Positions 36,005 through 46,702 of a stretch of DNA of 64,000 bases are shown in pieces; positions within the stretch are counted from its first letter, which is position 1, and every line of letters begins with the position of its first letter. The notes under the pieces were generated by a model. That model saw nothing but the letters and a program-made list of their open reading frames with translations. It had not been told where the DNA came from and did no database searches. Source of the DNA: Hormiphora californensis (lineage: Eukaryota > Ctenophora > Tentaculata > Cydippida > Pleurobrachiidae); NCBI GenBank assembly GCA_020137815.1, contig CM035351.1:4237078-4301077 (forward strand), given 5' to 3'. The translations under genes and the position numbers were made by a program.

Positions 36005-37218
36005 ATGAAGGTTGTACTAGTCCTCATTGGTGCCCTCCTGATTGTGGAGGCCCAGGGGGAGTTTGCAGAACTTGCTAGTACCCTGAGGACGGCCTATAAG
36101 GAGTCCCCAGCCGGTGTGACCCTATTGCATAATGTATTCAAACAGGTACAACATCTCTTTGTGTGTGTGTGTAATATGTATTCTTGACTAGTATTCCCCT
36201 GCTGTGTGTTTTGAGTTCATATTTCATGCTGCGGTGTATTGCATTGCTACCCCTGTTTCTGTGTTCCTTTTATCCTTATTTCAGACCTAAATCAGTTGCT
36301 TGCTATTGATACCACCCTTGCATCCCATTTGACCCAGCTATTATTCCAGGTAACTGCCTACACCTGCGAGAGAAAGGAAGCTGATTGTGTAGCGTGGAGA
36401 GCGGTGATGCTATTAGAGGAGATAGCAATGGAAGGAGAGGACTGTAGTGACCCTGATAGTACACTGTGTAGTAGTGCCAGTACACTGTTAGAGAATCAGA
36501 ACGGGGAGGCCCCTGCTAGCGGGGAGATTTTGAAGAAACTCTTCACTCTAGGTATAATTGTAGAATTAAGTCCATTTAAATCAAAAATTATCTTGATGTC
36601 TGTCCCTAATAACTCACAATGTCTCCACTTCTACTTCAGGTACCAAGATGAACACAAACGATTATGATGCTCTAAACAACTATAAGGAATGCTGTAGTGA
36701 GCTATGTGTGTGGTAAAACCACCAGCTGCTCAGGACTCACTCGATTCGTGGTCCAGGAGAATCAACTTGAAAATGAGATACTGAGCAGTAAAGAAAGTGC
36801 AGCAGCGGAGGCTGCTGCTGATGTGGTAGAAAAGAACGGAGATACTGTTGTCATGGCAAAGAGCGGAGACACTGAGGAGTCTAAAGTTGTCGTGGCAACG
36901 AGTGGGAATGCTGGAGAGTCTAAAGTTGTCTTGGCAACGAATGGGAACGATGGGGAGTCTAAAGTTGTCGTGGCAAAAAGCGGAGATACTGGGGAGTCTA
37001 AAGTTGTCGTGGCAACGAGTGGAGACACTGGGGAGTCTAAAGTTGTCGTGGCAAAGAGCGGAGAGTCTAAAGTTGTCGTGGCAACGAGTGGGAATGCTGG
37101 GGAGTCTAAAATTGTCGCGGCAAAGAGTGGAAATGATGGGGAGTCCAAAGTTGTCGCGGCAAAGAGCGGGAATGCTGCTGTGGTAGAGAAGAATGGAGAA
37201 ACTGTCGCAGATGAGTAA
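36005..37218 (+). CDS. Secreted Cys-containing protein with a repetitive alternative tail
   Basis: Exon 1 (36005-36145) encodes a signal peptide, MKVVLVLIGALLIVEAQG, and a helical segment. Exon 2 (about 36285-36551) encodes YTCERKEADCVAW and CSDPDSTLCSSASTLLEN. From the donor at 36552 two acceptors are phase-compatible. The one at 36640 gives a short ending (TKMNTNDYDALNNYKECC, SELCVW, stop). The one at 36730 gives a 160-residue tail of imperfect 13-14-residue repeats, SGNAGESKVVVAT or KSGDTGESKVVVA, about ten copies. The exon 1 to exon 2 phase does not match cleanly, so a small exon or a base error may be missing. I do not recognise the family. Confidence 0.65.
36850..37190 (+). repeat. In-frame coding minisatellite
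   Basis: The 36-42-bp units (core GGGGAGTCTAAAGTTGTCGT) are all multiples of three. They encode the [A/K]SG(N/D)(A/T/D)GESKVVVA repeat of the preceding gene. The units differ mostly at third positions and at the variable Asn/Asp and Ala/Thr sites. Confidence 0.85.
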
Positions 37219-37420
37219 TATTAATATGAAACGGCGAGTGAATTGATATAAATGAAAATTAGAATATATTTTGGGGGTTCAATTTAAAGTAGCAATACAT
37301 AGTACACAAGATAAACAATAAATAGTTCTTGTGTTCATATTAAACTCTCACAACACACCGCTGAATGACGTCACAATAGATGACGTCACACCATTCACTA
37401 ACAATAACACAAGATGTAAT

Positions 37421-40400
37421 TTAGTTGAGTGTAACAACGGAATCCTTCCCATCGATTATCTTCTTCTCAGTTCCATTCTTTCGGGCGTACTCACGCCGCA
37501 TTTGGGCAAATAACAAATCTACAGGGAGAGAGACATAATGGTAAGTTGATGTTGTTTCTGGAGCTTTGTTATTAGCTTGTACAATTAATACACATGTATT
37601 GAATACATGTGTGGTGAACAAAATATGAAGTTACAAAGTAAGGGAGCTGGAGGAGTCAAGTAACTAAGTGCCTAGTAAACCATCTTTCCGAATCTATCGG
37701 AATTATAGGGGTGACCTCTTACCGGATAATAAGAAGCTCTGGAAAAGAACAAAAGCGAGGGTGATGGCAAAATAGAAGTTGCTGTTAGCATTGAGGCAGT
37801 GAACCCATAGATACCAAAGAACCGGCCATAGCAGCGTCAGCACCTGTATATTGGGGAATGGGGGTTGATAGGCACGAAGTTTGGGCGGCAAGGAAAACAG
37901 AGTACCATAGACACCAGGTAAGTGAACCTACAGCTCCACAACAACTTTAGGTCACATTCACACATACACATACCACAGTAGCGACTGCAACAATGTAGAA
38001 GTGGTTGAGGAACCGGAAGAGGTGTAGCCAGATGGGGAGCATGGCAAAGGGTACCAAGTAGTCTCCAATACAGGTGTAGGGTTTAAACATTGCCAGCAGA
38101 AGAAGGAGACAGAATGTCACCAGGGATGTTTGGCGAGGAAAGGTCAGGGAGAGGGGTAGAGCGTACAGAAACAGGTTGACCTGGGGGTATTGGTTGGGCT
38201 AGTTATTCCTCCTGTTCATTGATTGTGAATTGTAACACATGAGACCCGTTGTAATACCCGGTACCTAATACCGGTTACACGGTACGGCGTATTAATAATC
38301 CGGTAACACACCTGGTACACGATACGCCGCAGGTACTAATAATCCGGTACTGGTTAAAACTAATCTGGTACCCGGTAGTTTTATACCCACCCGATACCCG
38401 GTACTTGGTTTTATACACATACCTGGTAGACAGAGAGGAAGAGGACAGTGAAGTGAGAGAACATCTCACTGAAGAAATACCACGCTGCCCCAATATTAGG
38501 GGTGTAATCAGGGACAGTTAGGATGAACCCATACACGGCAGATAGATACTCGCAACTTCCCCCTGTTACTAGGTAGGACATGTACTGACAACCACCGAAT
38601 ACTACCGTGAATACTGCTATACCTGGGGAAAGAGGGGGTTAAAAAGGGAAGAGAGCTGAGAGGAGGGGGTTGAACAAGCAAGGAGCCGGGAGGGGTTGGT
38701 CAAGTCTACATAACACCGGGGGGAAAGAGAGGGAGTTGGGTCTTCGTACTTATTTCTTGAAATTATTCTTTATATTCACGCCTAATTTCAACAGCCATAT
38801 ATCGCACAGCTCCGGACAGAGTTTAACAAAGCCAAATTACCACCCTTCACAATTCTCTACTGTTCTCTTTCTGAACAAAATTATTCTCTTCTGTTCTTTC
38901 TAACTTTACCACTCAAGTTGCTAACTCTACTGTAACTCTCTATCTACACTAACCTGTCAGTGCAGTACTTCTCCGGTGAACTAGTGTAGGAACTAGCAGC
39001 ATCACAGGGAATAATCCAATGTAGCTTGCTAGTGCTGTTGCTATAGCTACCACTATCGTACTACCCTCTGCAATACCAAATAGAATGGCACTGTACAGCA
39101 GGTTGCTCGTACACTGTGTCGACTGGAGGGGGTGATGGAGGAGTTATTTTCTGGAAAATTAGTACACTTGTCACTATTTAATTTGCAGTTAATTTTCACA
39201 TCAGTATGACATTACGCTGCAGAAATAAACAGTTTTCTAGTAAACTGTCGCCTTGTTTTAGCAGGATTCTGGATTAGTAAATTGCTTTGTTCTTTGTTTC
39301 ATCTCTACCACTCCCTTCTTGGTGCCAGAGATCTTCCAATGATGACCGTTAGAGATTAGGGACAATCTAGGGCCAGTAGGGTCGGTGTGATAGAAACCTG
39401 ATACGAATTTGCAATAGTTTGCTATTTGTAATTTCATCTCTCCTCCTCTTGCTGCAGTTTTATTGAACGTTGCTGAACCATGGCTCGTTTAAATGGGTGG
39501 GACGTGGGGGCAGTGGTCGGATACTTCCTATTAGGTAAGACACTTTGCACTGCAGACTCTGCAGCACTTAACCTAAATACTCTGATGATATGTTCCATAA
39601 AAATACCGTCAATATGACAATCTGCCACAATCGGCCACACTCTTTGCGTTACCGGCACAACTCACTCTGCTCGATAGGTCCGGTGTCCAGTGCCTCTAAC
39701 TAAAGAACAGATAGTTAGAATAGGAACAGAGCTAAACAAAGCATAGGCAGGCATTGCTTATAATTTACTGCAACAAATTGATGAATGAATATCAGTTGAG
39801 ACAGTGGATAAATGAATCGGGATACAATTGTGAACTGTGAAAATGAAAAACATTGGTTTTTAATACATTTTGAGTGATTGTGCTTCAGTTATTGGTGTTG
39901 GTGTGTACTCGATGTGGACATCCAAGAGAGGAAGTGTAAAGGGTTACTTTCTCGCTGGAAGATTCATGACATTCATACCAGGTTAGTGGTAACCATGGTG
40001 ACGTCATACCAGGTTAGTGGTAACCATGGTGACGTCATACCAGGTTAGTGGTAACCATGGTGACGTCATACCAGGTTAGTGGTAACCACGGTGACGTCAT
40101 ACCAGGTTAGTGGTAACCATGGTGACGTCATACCAGGTTAGTGGTAACCATGGCATTTGTTAACAATTGTACCCACTACCCTCCTCCACAGTTGGTGCGT
40201 CTGTGTTTGCCAGTAACATTGGATCTGAACACTTTATTGGCCTGGTTGGCTCAGGGGCTGCTTCTGGGATCGGTGTTGGCGCTTTTGAACTTGATGCTAC
40301 CATTCTTTTACAGGTATGAATCCCAACAAATCCCAACAATTAATCCCAACAAATTAACATCCTGCCAACCAAATTGTTATAGTCTGTACCGTTATCTAAT

Positions 40401-43400
40401 CACTAATGATAACTAAACACCCTCCCGACCCCAGGTTCTGGGACATGTGTTTGTTCCCGTGTACATTGCTAGCCAAGTTTCTACACTACCCGAGTATATG
40501 GAGAAGAGATTCGGTGGCAAACAGAGAATCAGACTTTACCTCACATTCCTTTCTCTTGTTCTCTACATCTTTACCAAAATCAGGTACGTCCGCAGACACT
40601 TTTTTAGGACACCACCAAACTTGTTCTAACAGTGCCGCTTGTAGTCGTATTACCGTAATGGAAATACAGTAATGAGACGCACACGTTGCATAACGTGCAG
40701 CAAAAAGTGTTCATGTGTTCAGCACGTACAAGCGCCCAGATTGGCCACGGTTGCGCGTCGTCTTACTGTATCTCCGTTTTCCATTACCGTTTTCCCACTA
40801 CAAGCGACCGTGTAACCCTCCTTCACAAAAGTTTACCCCATAATCTTCTATTTATTTTCATATTTCAGTGTGAATCTGTATAGTGGAGCACTGTTTATAG
40901 AGCGGGCACTGGATTGGGATCTCTACACCTCTGTAATTCTGATTCTCCTTCTAACAGCGGCCACGACAATCACTGGGGGTCTAACTGGTAATTATTTAGC
41001 ATCCGAATTCCGGGGGTCGCCACCGGTCGACATTTTAGTCTTTAGAGAAGGGAGATTTGGGGATATCTGGGAATAAGTGAGACCCGAGTCTCACTGATAA
41101 GTTCCCAGAAGTCTCTCCCTCTGAATAAATTATAATTTCACTGTCCCCCACATAGCGGTGATCTACACAGACACACTACAGACGGTTATCATGCTAAGTG
41201 GGGCTGCATTTGTTGCCGCCAAAAGCTACATGGAAATCGGGGGATGGCAAGGTACAGTTGCACCAATAATCGACTACTTTTTACACTTTTCAAGTTGTCT
41301 CTGAGCTATCCAATGTTTACAATTGTTACCATGTCCTTCTTCAATTCTCTTTGATTGAAAGCTATGATAATGGTCGGTTACAGAAAATTGTCTGGTAGGT
41401 CTGTTGACAAGTTACCGTTCCGCAATACCAAAGGATACCTATCCTAACACAACGTGTGGTTACCCTCGAGATGATGCTTTTGTCATGTTGAGAGACCCTG
41501 TCACTGGAGATATCCCCTGGCCTGGCTTCATTTTCGGACAGGTAACCAAATATGGGCTGGTAACATTACTAAATATGGTCAGGTAACTTGATTTATTACC
41601 AATTACTTATGGGCTGGTTATTATACTAACTCTCCCACAGTTCCCATCCAGCATGTGGTACTGGTGTGCTGACCAGATTATGGTCCAGCGGGTCCTGGCG
41701 GCCAAGTCCCTTACTCACGCCCAGAGCGCACTCGTCCTAGCTGGTGGGTACCAAAAAAGATTCGCAGTTCAGTATCATTACATCAGAACTCAATAGGGCA
41801 CCAAATAGTACCGAGAGTGCTAGATCGTGGGGTCACGGTTTGGTGTCCTTATATGATCACTTTGTCACGTGATCCCCATATTTGGATATGTATCACTTCG
41901 TACTATTTTTCAGGTTATCTGAAGTTGTTGCCCCTGTTTCTGATGGTGGTACCAGGTATGATTGCACGGGCCCTTCACCCCGATACAATTGGATGTGCTA
42001 CCGAGGAAACCTGCCTTGCATTCTGTGGAAACAAGGTAATGCAGTGTTCACATTATATTACCATGGTAACAAGGTGATTCAGGGTTCACACTACCCAGTT
42101 ACCATGCCCCATGGTAACATGGTTGTAATTTTTCCAGTTACCATGGTAACGTGGGGGTCATGTGACCCACCTAATCACGAACTACCGTGAGAGAGAAGGG
42201 TTTGATTTCCACCCTTGATTCTTGAAGGGTGATCAGGAGAGAGGGCGGTATGTGATTAGTAGATTGGGGTCCGGTATCATGAGGAAGCATCCCTGGAATC
42301 CACCCAACATTCCCCAAATATATCCGGGGTATAAAATATCACCGGGCGGACCGGGAAAAATACTGCAAATCAATGATGCTACTGTTGTTTCTATTACCCT
42401 GCTTTGTGGACAGCTCCTACACAGCCAGAACTCTAGTTGATGACCTATCTCGGTGGAGGGAACCATCACCACCACACCTCTCACCAGTCCTCTCCTCCAC
42501 ATACCTATCCAGCAGATCTCTCCTCCTTCCCTTCTCCTCATCATCTCTCAGTAACGTGACTGTGACATCCCAAGGGTTCCTCTACCTAGGACCATACGAG
42601 GAGAATCCCCACAGAGAAGGAGTGGTCCTGATAGCACCACTCATGGCGAACTATGTTCCCAACCCCAAGTACCCACAACAGATCTTCCTGGAGACGACAG
42701 AGACGGCATTGTACGTGACCTGGCGGGGGATGACTCTCCCCACCCTCTCTCCCATACTATCCTTCACTTTCCAGGCTCAGCTTCATTCTGATGGAAGTGT
42801 TGTCCTACTCTACAAACAGATCCCTGTGGGGTTGGAGGAACTGAGGACTGATGACCACCCTATACCAGTCATGTGTGGCGTTTCCTTGGTTACAAGAGGG
42901 GGAGAGATATTCAACTTTAAACCAGATAAATCAGAGATCCTGAGTGGAGTGACCATCTTAGGTAACTGAAGAAACACCCTTTACAGCCCAGCCAACTCCA
43001 ACAACAGAGTCCTCACGAGGAGGAAGAACTGCCTGAAGAGGGGAGACTTTCTGGGGAAGATGAACTGAAGATCAAGGAGGATGAGAGGAAGAAGATTCTA
43101 GTGATGATGCTGTCTGTTGTGTGTTGTGCTCTATTTCTATTGGTCATTCTTGCTGGTCTCACCCTCAAGTTTGCAGGCCGTAATGAGTCACCACTAGAGA
43201 AGGGGGAGATGAAAGTCTGATGTGGATATTGTTTGAATTGGATCTAGAAAGAAAAAAGGGCCTGAAGATGATTGAATCTGTTATTTCGATTGATAATTGT
43301 ATTGGTATTATAATTGAGAAAAGGGATTGCTTTATTTTGTTGACTTCAACAAACTGCATACATTTCACCCGTATCGCCACTCTCCCAACACAGCCCTTAT

Positions 43401-45703
43401 CAGTTATCCCCTAAAACAGACCCTCTTCTCCCCTACAGGCTGGGTGTACCAATGTTGCCTACCCAGAGCTAGTCCTGACCCTGATGCCAGTAGGAATGAA
43501 GGGAATCATGATAGCTGTTATGTTGGCTGCTTTAATGTCCGATCTCACATCCATCTTCAACTCCGCCAGTAAGTGCAATGACGTCACATCCATCTCCGCG
43601 AGTAAGTGCACGTTAGTGACGTCACACGTGTGTTATAGTCGTGTCCCACCACAATAGTCAGCTAGCTCACGAGCGACATTTGAGGGGGATGGACTATGGT
43701 ACCAACTACCAATACATCCCAAAAGGTACCCTATTCACTATCGATGTCTGGCCATTGTACAGGAAGGAGGCTGGAACTAGGGAGCTTCTCCTGGTAGGAC
43801 GGGGATTTGTTCTCGTCATGACTCTCGTGTCGATACTGTGGATCCCACTTATCCAGGTAAACTGAGATCTAGTGACATAACTGAAGGTGTTACTAAGGTG
43901 TTATTAGGGTGTTACTAAAGTGTCACTAAGGTGTCACTAAGGTGTTACTAAGGTGTCACCTTGCTATCACCAGTAATCTCTACAGGTACTACAAGGAGCC
44001 CAGTTGTTTATCTACATTCAGGCAGTGTCATCCTACCTTGCCCCTCCCATCGCTGCCGTCTACCTCCTAGCAGTCATTTGGTAGGTGTTCCTTTCTATGT
44101 GTTTACTGTGTAGTGTGTAGTGTGTACTGCAATGTACTACAATGTACTGATCAATACATTATAGAGTGTTTAACCAGTGTTGTATTTTTTTAGTACGTGG
44201 ATTAACGAGAAAGGAGCCTTCTTTGGATTATGTGCTGGTACTAGTTTGGGTATTATCCGGATGATTCTGGACTTTTCTTACACTACACCTCGCTGTGGAT
44301 TGGTAACAAGATCTCCCTGAAAACTTAGATATAGTTTTTAGACAACTCCCAATTATTGAGAACATCTTAATTCAGGCATAATTATTTTGTAGAAAACCCC
44401 AATTATTATCTTTATAATTCCCCCCACCAGGAGGATACGAGGCCGGGTATAGTGACTCTCCACTACATGTACTATGCCATTATATTATTCTGGACTACCA
44501 TTATTGTCACATGTCTTGTGAGTTACTTCACAGAGAGACCCCTCCCTGAACACCTAGATCAAACTACCATCTGGACCAAGTTAGTTCTTTTTAAATATTA
44601 CTATAGAGCACCAAGCTAGACGCCCAGCCTTTCAGCTGATCTTATTACACACTGGCATAGTCAACAATTGATCTCTTTTCAGGACGGTATTAGCAGAAAA
44701 ACCACCCGCCCAAAAGGAGCCAGAACCCAAAGCCGTGGAAACACCTTCAGCCGAGGTGGTAGTTGTAGAGTTACCGTTTTATCTCAAAGCATACAATTGG
44801 GTGTGTGGGTTCGAGGGGATTGCAGATGAGGAGGAGGGTAAGATCAACTTCTCCGGGATGTATCAAAGTAGGGAGATGCGGTGGATAACCCGGGTTAACT
44901 CTGCTACTATCTTCCTGTCTGGTGTGGTCATGTATATTTTGTTCTCGTCTGGCAAGGACCTACCTTAGTCTGGCAAGGACCTACCTTAGTCTGGCAAGGA
45001 CCTACCTTAGTCTGGCAAGGACCTACCTTAGTCTGGCAAGGACCTACCTTAGTCTGGCAAGGACCTACCTTAGTCTGGCAAGGACCTACCTTAGTCTGGC
45101 AAGGACCTACCTTAGTCACCGAGAGGACGATTGAATAGGGATTGAATAGGAAGACCATCATGCTATAGTATCCCGAGTTGGGTTGAAGTGTCAGCTTTAT
45201 TGACTGGAATGTATCGTGACATTCTTTTGATTGCTCCTCATGGACCATCTGTTCGTGTATTTTATCTACAGCATGTTTTATCAGCTGAAAATGTGATGTG
45301 TTTAATGTTTTATCTCATCCGGAATGCCAAAACACAAAAGCAATGAGACTTACAATGGCAGATGCGATGTCAAGAAGAATGAAAAACACATCTGAGTATG
45401 AGAATATTATCCCGTAGAGTTGTAACAACAGTGGAGCTTCATGAACAACGTCTCCAGCGTACGGGTTCAAACCAAGGTTCTGCAGAGCAAGTCCCTCTTC
45501 CACCTAAAACAACCAATTTTCATTTGATATGTGAGTGATGGCCATTATAATCGAAATAAAAAACGCTCTCTCACGAATAAACATACCCTTTTCCATGCGG
45601 TAACCGGGGTGCTTATCTCAACTCTATCGTCCAGCCATGTTTTAGCCGCAGTTTTAGAAAGCAAAACCCTTAGAAGAGCTGCAAATCCGACCTCTAACCA
45701 CAT
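37421..45703 (-). CDS. PIGU: PIG-U, GPI transamidase subunit
   Basis: Eight exons: 45703-45587, 45503-45354, 45284-45111, 39122-38954, 38622-38423, 38180-37974, 37843-37723 and 37518-37421. All phases match, giving 411 residues (human 435). Matching segments: [37 protein letters not shown] joined to [70 protein letters not shown] and the tail [12 protein letters not shown]. It is a multi-pass ER membrane protein of the complex that attaches GPI anchors to proteins. The third intron is about 6 kb, far longer than any other here. It contains a whole SLC5 gene on the opposite strand. Its donor (AAG|GTAGGT) is repeated eight times in tandem. Confidence 0.95.
38230..38420. repeat. Degenerate GGTAC-rich repeat in a PIGU intron
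   Basis: Loose repeats of ACCCGGTAC / TAATCCGGTA with period about 15-40 bp fill most of this short intron next to exon 5. The copy number is low and the units are poorly conserved. Confidence 0.5.
39480..44968 (+). CDS. Sodium/solute cotransporter, SGLT type (SLC5), nested in PIGU
   Basis: Fifteen exons (39480-39534, 39889-39981, 40192-40313, 40435-40583, 40869-40987, 41156-41251, 41384-41541, 41641-41743, 41914-42035, 43439-43568, 43726-43856, 43986-44080, 44194-44302, 44431-44579, 44683-44968). They join in frame to 638 residues, the family's usual length. Landmarks: [111 protein letters not shown] and [19 protein letters not shown]. Residues equivalent to the SGLT1 sugar-site Asn78, His83, Glu102, Tyr290, Trp291 and Gln457 appear conserved, as does the Na2-site TSIFNSAS. 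It should import a sugar or related solute with sodium. The last TM segment runs straight to a stop inside a 21-bp tandem repeat. The whole gene lies in one antisense PIGU intron. Confidence 0.95.
39978..40145 (+). repeat. 31-bp tandem repeat of the SLC5 intron 2 donor junction
   Basis: Six copies spaced 31 bp apart. Each begins ACCAGGTTAGTGGTAACCA and includes GGTGACGTCAT. The first copy is the real junction (ATACCAG|GTTAGT at 39981/39982). Five more identical donor junctions follow downstream in the intron. Five of the units also contain the CRE palindrome TGACGTCA. Confidence 0.92.
40630..40827. mobile_element. MITE in SLC5 intron 4
   Basis: CGCTTGTAGTCG...GTAATGGAAA...TACAGTAA on the left is inverted on the right as TTACTGTA...TTTCCATTAC...CTACAAGCG. 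Arms are about 45-50 bp with small gaps. No coding capacity. A target duplication was not resolved. Confidence 0.65.
42137..42150. promoter_or_regulatory. Palindromic RFX X-box upstream of the PLXDC-like gene
   Basis: GTTACCATGGTAAC is a perfect, self-complementary match to GTNRCCNNRGYAAC. It lies 223 bp upstream of the nested PLXDC-like start codon, and a one-mismatch copy lies about 80 bp further upstream. Its position suits a promoter element for the nested gene; function is inferred. Confidence 0.45.
42373..43220 (+). CDS. PLXDC/TEM7-like single-pass receptor nested in an SLC5 intron
   Basis: The signal peptide is [16 protein letters not shown]. An extracellular domain follows the plexin-domain-containing (TEM7) pattern: [64 protein letters not shown] and [20 protein letters not shown]. 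The first segment runs open from 42373 and ends at a stop at 42969. A 38-nt intron (42949-42986, GTGACC...TTTACAG) in phase 0 would join it to an acidic linker, a TM helix ([22 protein letters not shown]) and a short tail ending [11 protein letters not shown], total 269 residues. If that very short intron is wrong, a base error is the alternative. It lies wholly inside SLC5 intron 9 (42036-43438), same strand. PLXDC proteins are PEDF receptors in vertebrates; the ligand here is unknown. Confidence 0.8.
43880..43965 (+). repeat. Short GTGTTACTAAG tandem repeat in SLC5 intron 11
   Basis: About seven imperfect copies of GGTGTTACTAA / GTGTCACTAA lie between the donor at 43857 and the acceptor at 43985. 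They resemble the CTAAC-type repeats of other introns here but do not copy the exon junction. Confidence 0.55.
44949..45117. repeat. 21-bp x 8 tandem repeat shared by the SLC5 stop codon and a PIGU donor
   Basis: Eight perfect units TCTGGCAAGGACCTACCTTA plus G. On the plus strand the first unit supplies the SLC5 terminus (SGKDLP, stop TAG at 44966-44968), and every later unit repeats that stop in frame. On the minus strand each unit reads GACTAAG|GTAGGTCC, a strong 5' splice site. The unit at 45111/45110 is the true PIGU exon 3 donor. Zero divergence implies very recent expansion or homogenisation. Confidence 0.95.
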
Positions 45704-46117
45704 CCTAATGGTTAACACAGATTGAAGGTTAACAATTGTACTTCGAATAATCAACAATCAGTAATTATCTACTGAGCAGTCAGCGTGGGATCGGGCCGGC
45801 GTTAAAATCTGGGTGTTTGGCAAATGCTGACAAACGGTTTATTAGGGTTAAGGTTAGCGCTAAAGTAGGGTTAGGGTTAGGGTTGGGGTTAGGCCTTGAC
45901 ATTTACTACCAGATAAACTTTGAATTAGCCAAAACGGTTAAGTGGTTTCGCGGTTAGAACCATTTTAGTGAATCAACTTTTTTGAAAGCGTGCACCTGTA
46001 AACAGGTCACCAAACACCCAAATCGTAACGGCGCCCGCGGGATCGGCATGGAATCTATATTTTGGCCTTTACACAAATGGGTCCATCAGTGGGCCCAGGC
46101 TGATTATGTTCGTCGTA
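45704..46117. repeat. PIGU upstream region with telomere-like dispersed repeat, copy 2
   Basis: About 45808-46012 repeats, in inverse orientation, the family seen at 18890-19112. It has GTTAAAATCTGGGTG at one end, a GGGTTAGGGTTAGGGTTG core at about 45867-45893, and GCACCTGTAAACAGGT at the other. The PIGU promoter should lie in the first 100 bp; no motif stands out. Confidence 0.6.
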
Positions 46118-46306
46118 GGGATCCCTAAAAAAGTTCAGTATTTACACAGCGTTCACACCAGTGTGCTGTGATTGGCTGAAATTTCTGACGATGGAAAATT
46201 TAAGCCAATCACAGTACAGATTTCGATTTTTTCCCCTTCCCACGCTACCGTGGGAAAACCCGTAATGGCTTAGATGGTGTAAATACTGAACTTTTTTGGG
46301 GATCCC
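46118..46306. mobile_element. 189-bp MITE with TA target duplication (Tc1/mariner-like)
   Basis: Thirty-base terminal inverted repeats with one mismatch, beginning GGGATCCCTAAAAAAGTTC on the left and ending with the inverse on the right. TA dinucleotides flank both ends (46116-46117, 46307-46308). The interior holds inverted GATTGGCT and AGCCAATC. A TA duplication and 189-bp size fit a Stowaway-like MITE. Confidence 0.85.
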
Positions 46307-46702
46307 TATTAATCAACGGCTTTAAGCTTAAATCAGAGTTCTGTGGAGCAGAAATAAAAAATAGCCAACAAAAATTCGAAATTCTCAAAAAATGCGGGGA
46401 AAAATGCGACTTTGAAAAGTTTTCATTAGAATTTGTAAGCGCGCCGCGCGGACGACCTAAAGTTTTTGCGCGCGCGTTTTATTTGCGCGCTCAATTAGAG
46501 CGCTGGCAAGGAGTCTTTTTAGTTTTACTACGCAGAAAGAAACACAGATATTTTTACAATTAAACTGGTTCTGGTGCACTAAACGTACGAAATTTTACGT
46601 TTCAACTTGAAACTAGACTGTGTCAATTCTCAGCTTTTACTTATCGTGCAGCTCAGTTTGACTATGACGATGAAGTGTCCAATTCTACATAGATAAATAT
46701 TT
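46307..46702. other. Non-coding spacer downstream of the first RRM gene
   Basis: AT-rich with a short GC-rich patch of GCGCGC runs near 46440-46500. It faces the 3' end of the RRM gene and probably contains its 3' UTR. No gene or strong repeat is seen. Confidence 0.4.

Noticed and set aside
44969-45134. Extension of the SLC5 protein through the SGKDLP repeat
   Set aside because: Every 21-bp unit contains an in-frame TAG; only an out-of-frame reading is open.
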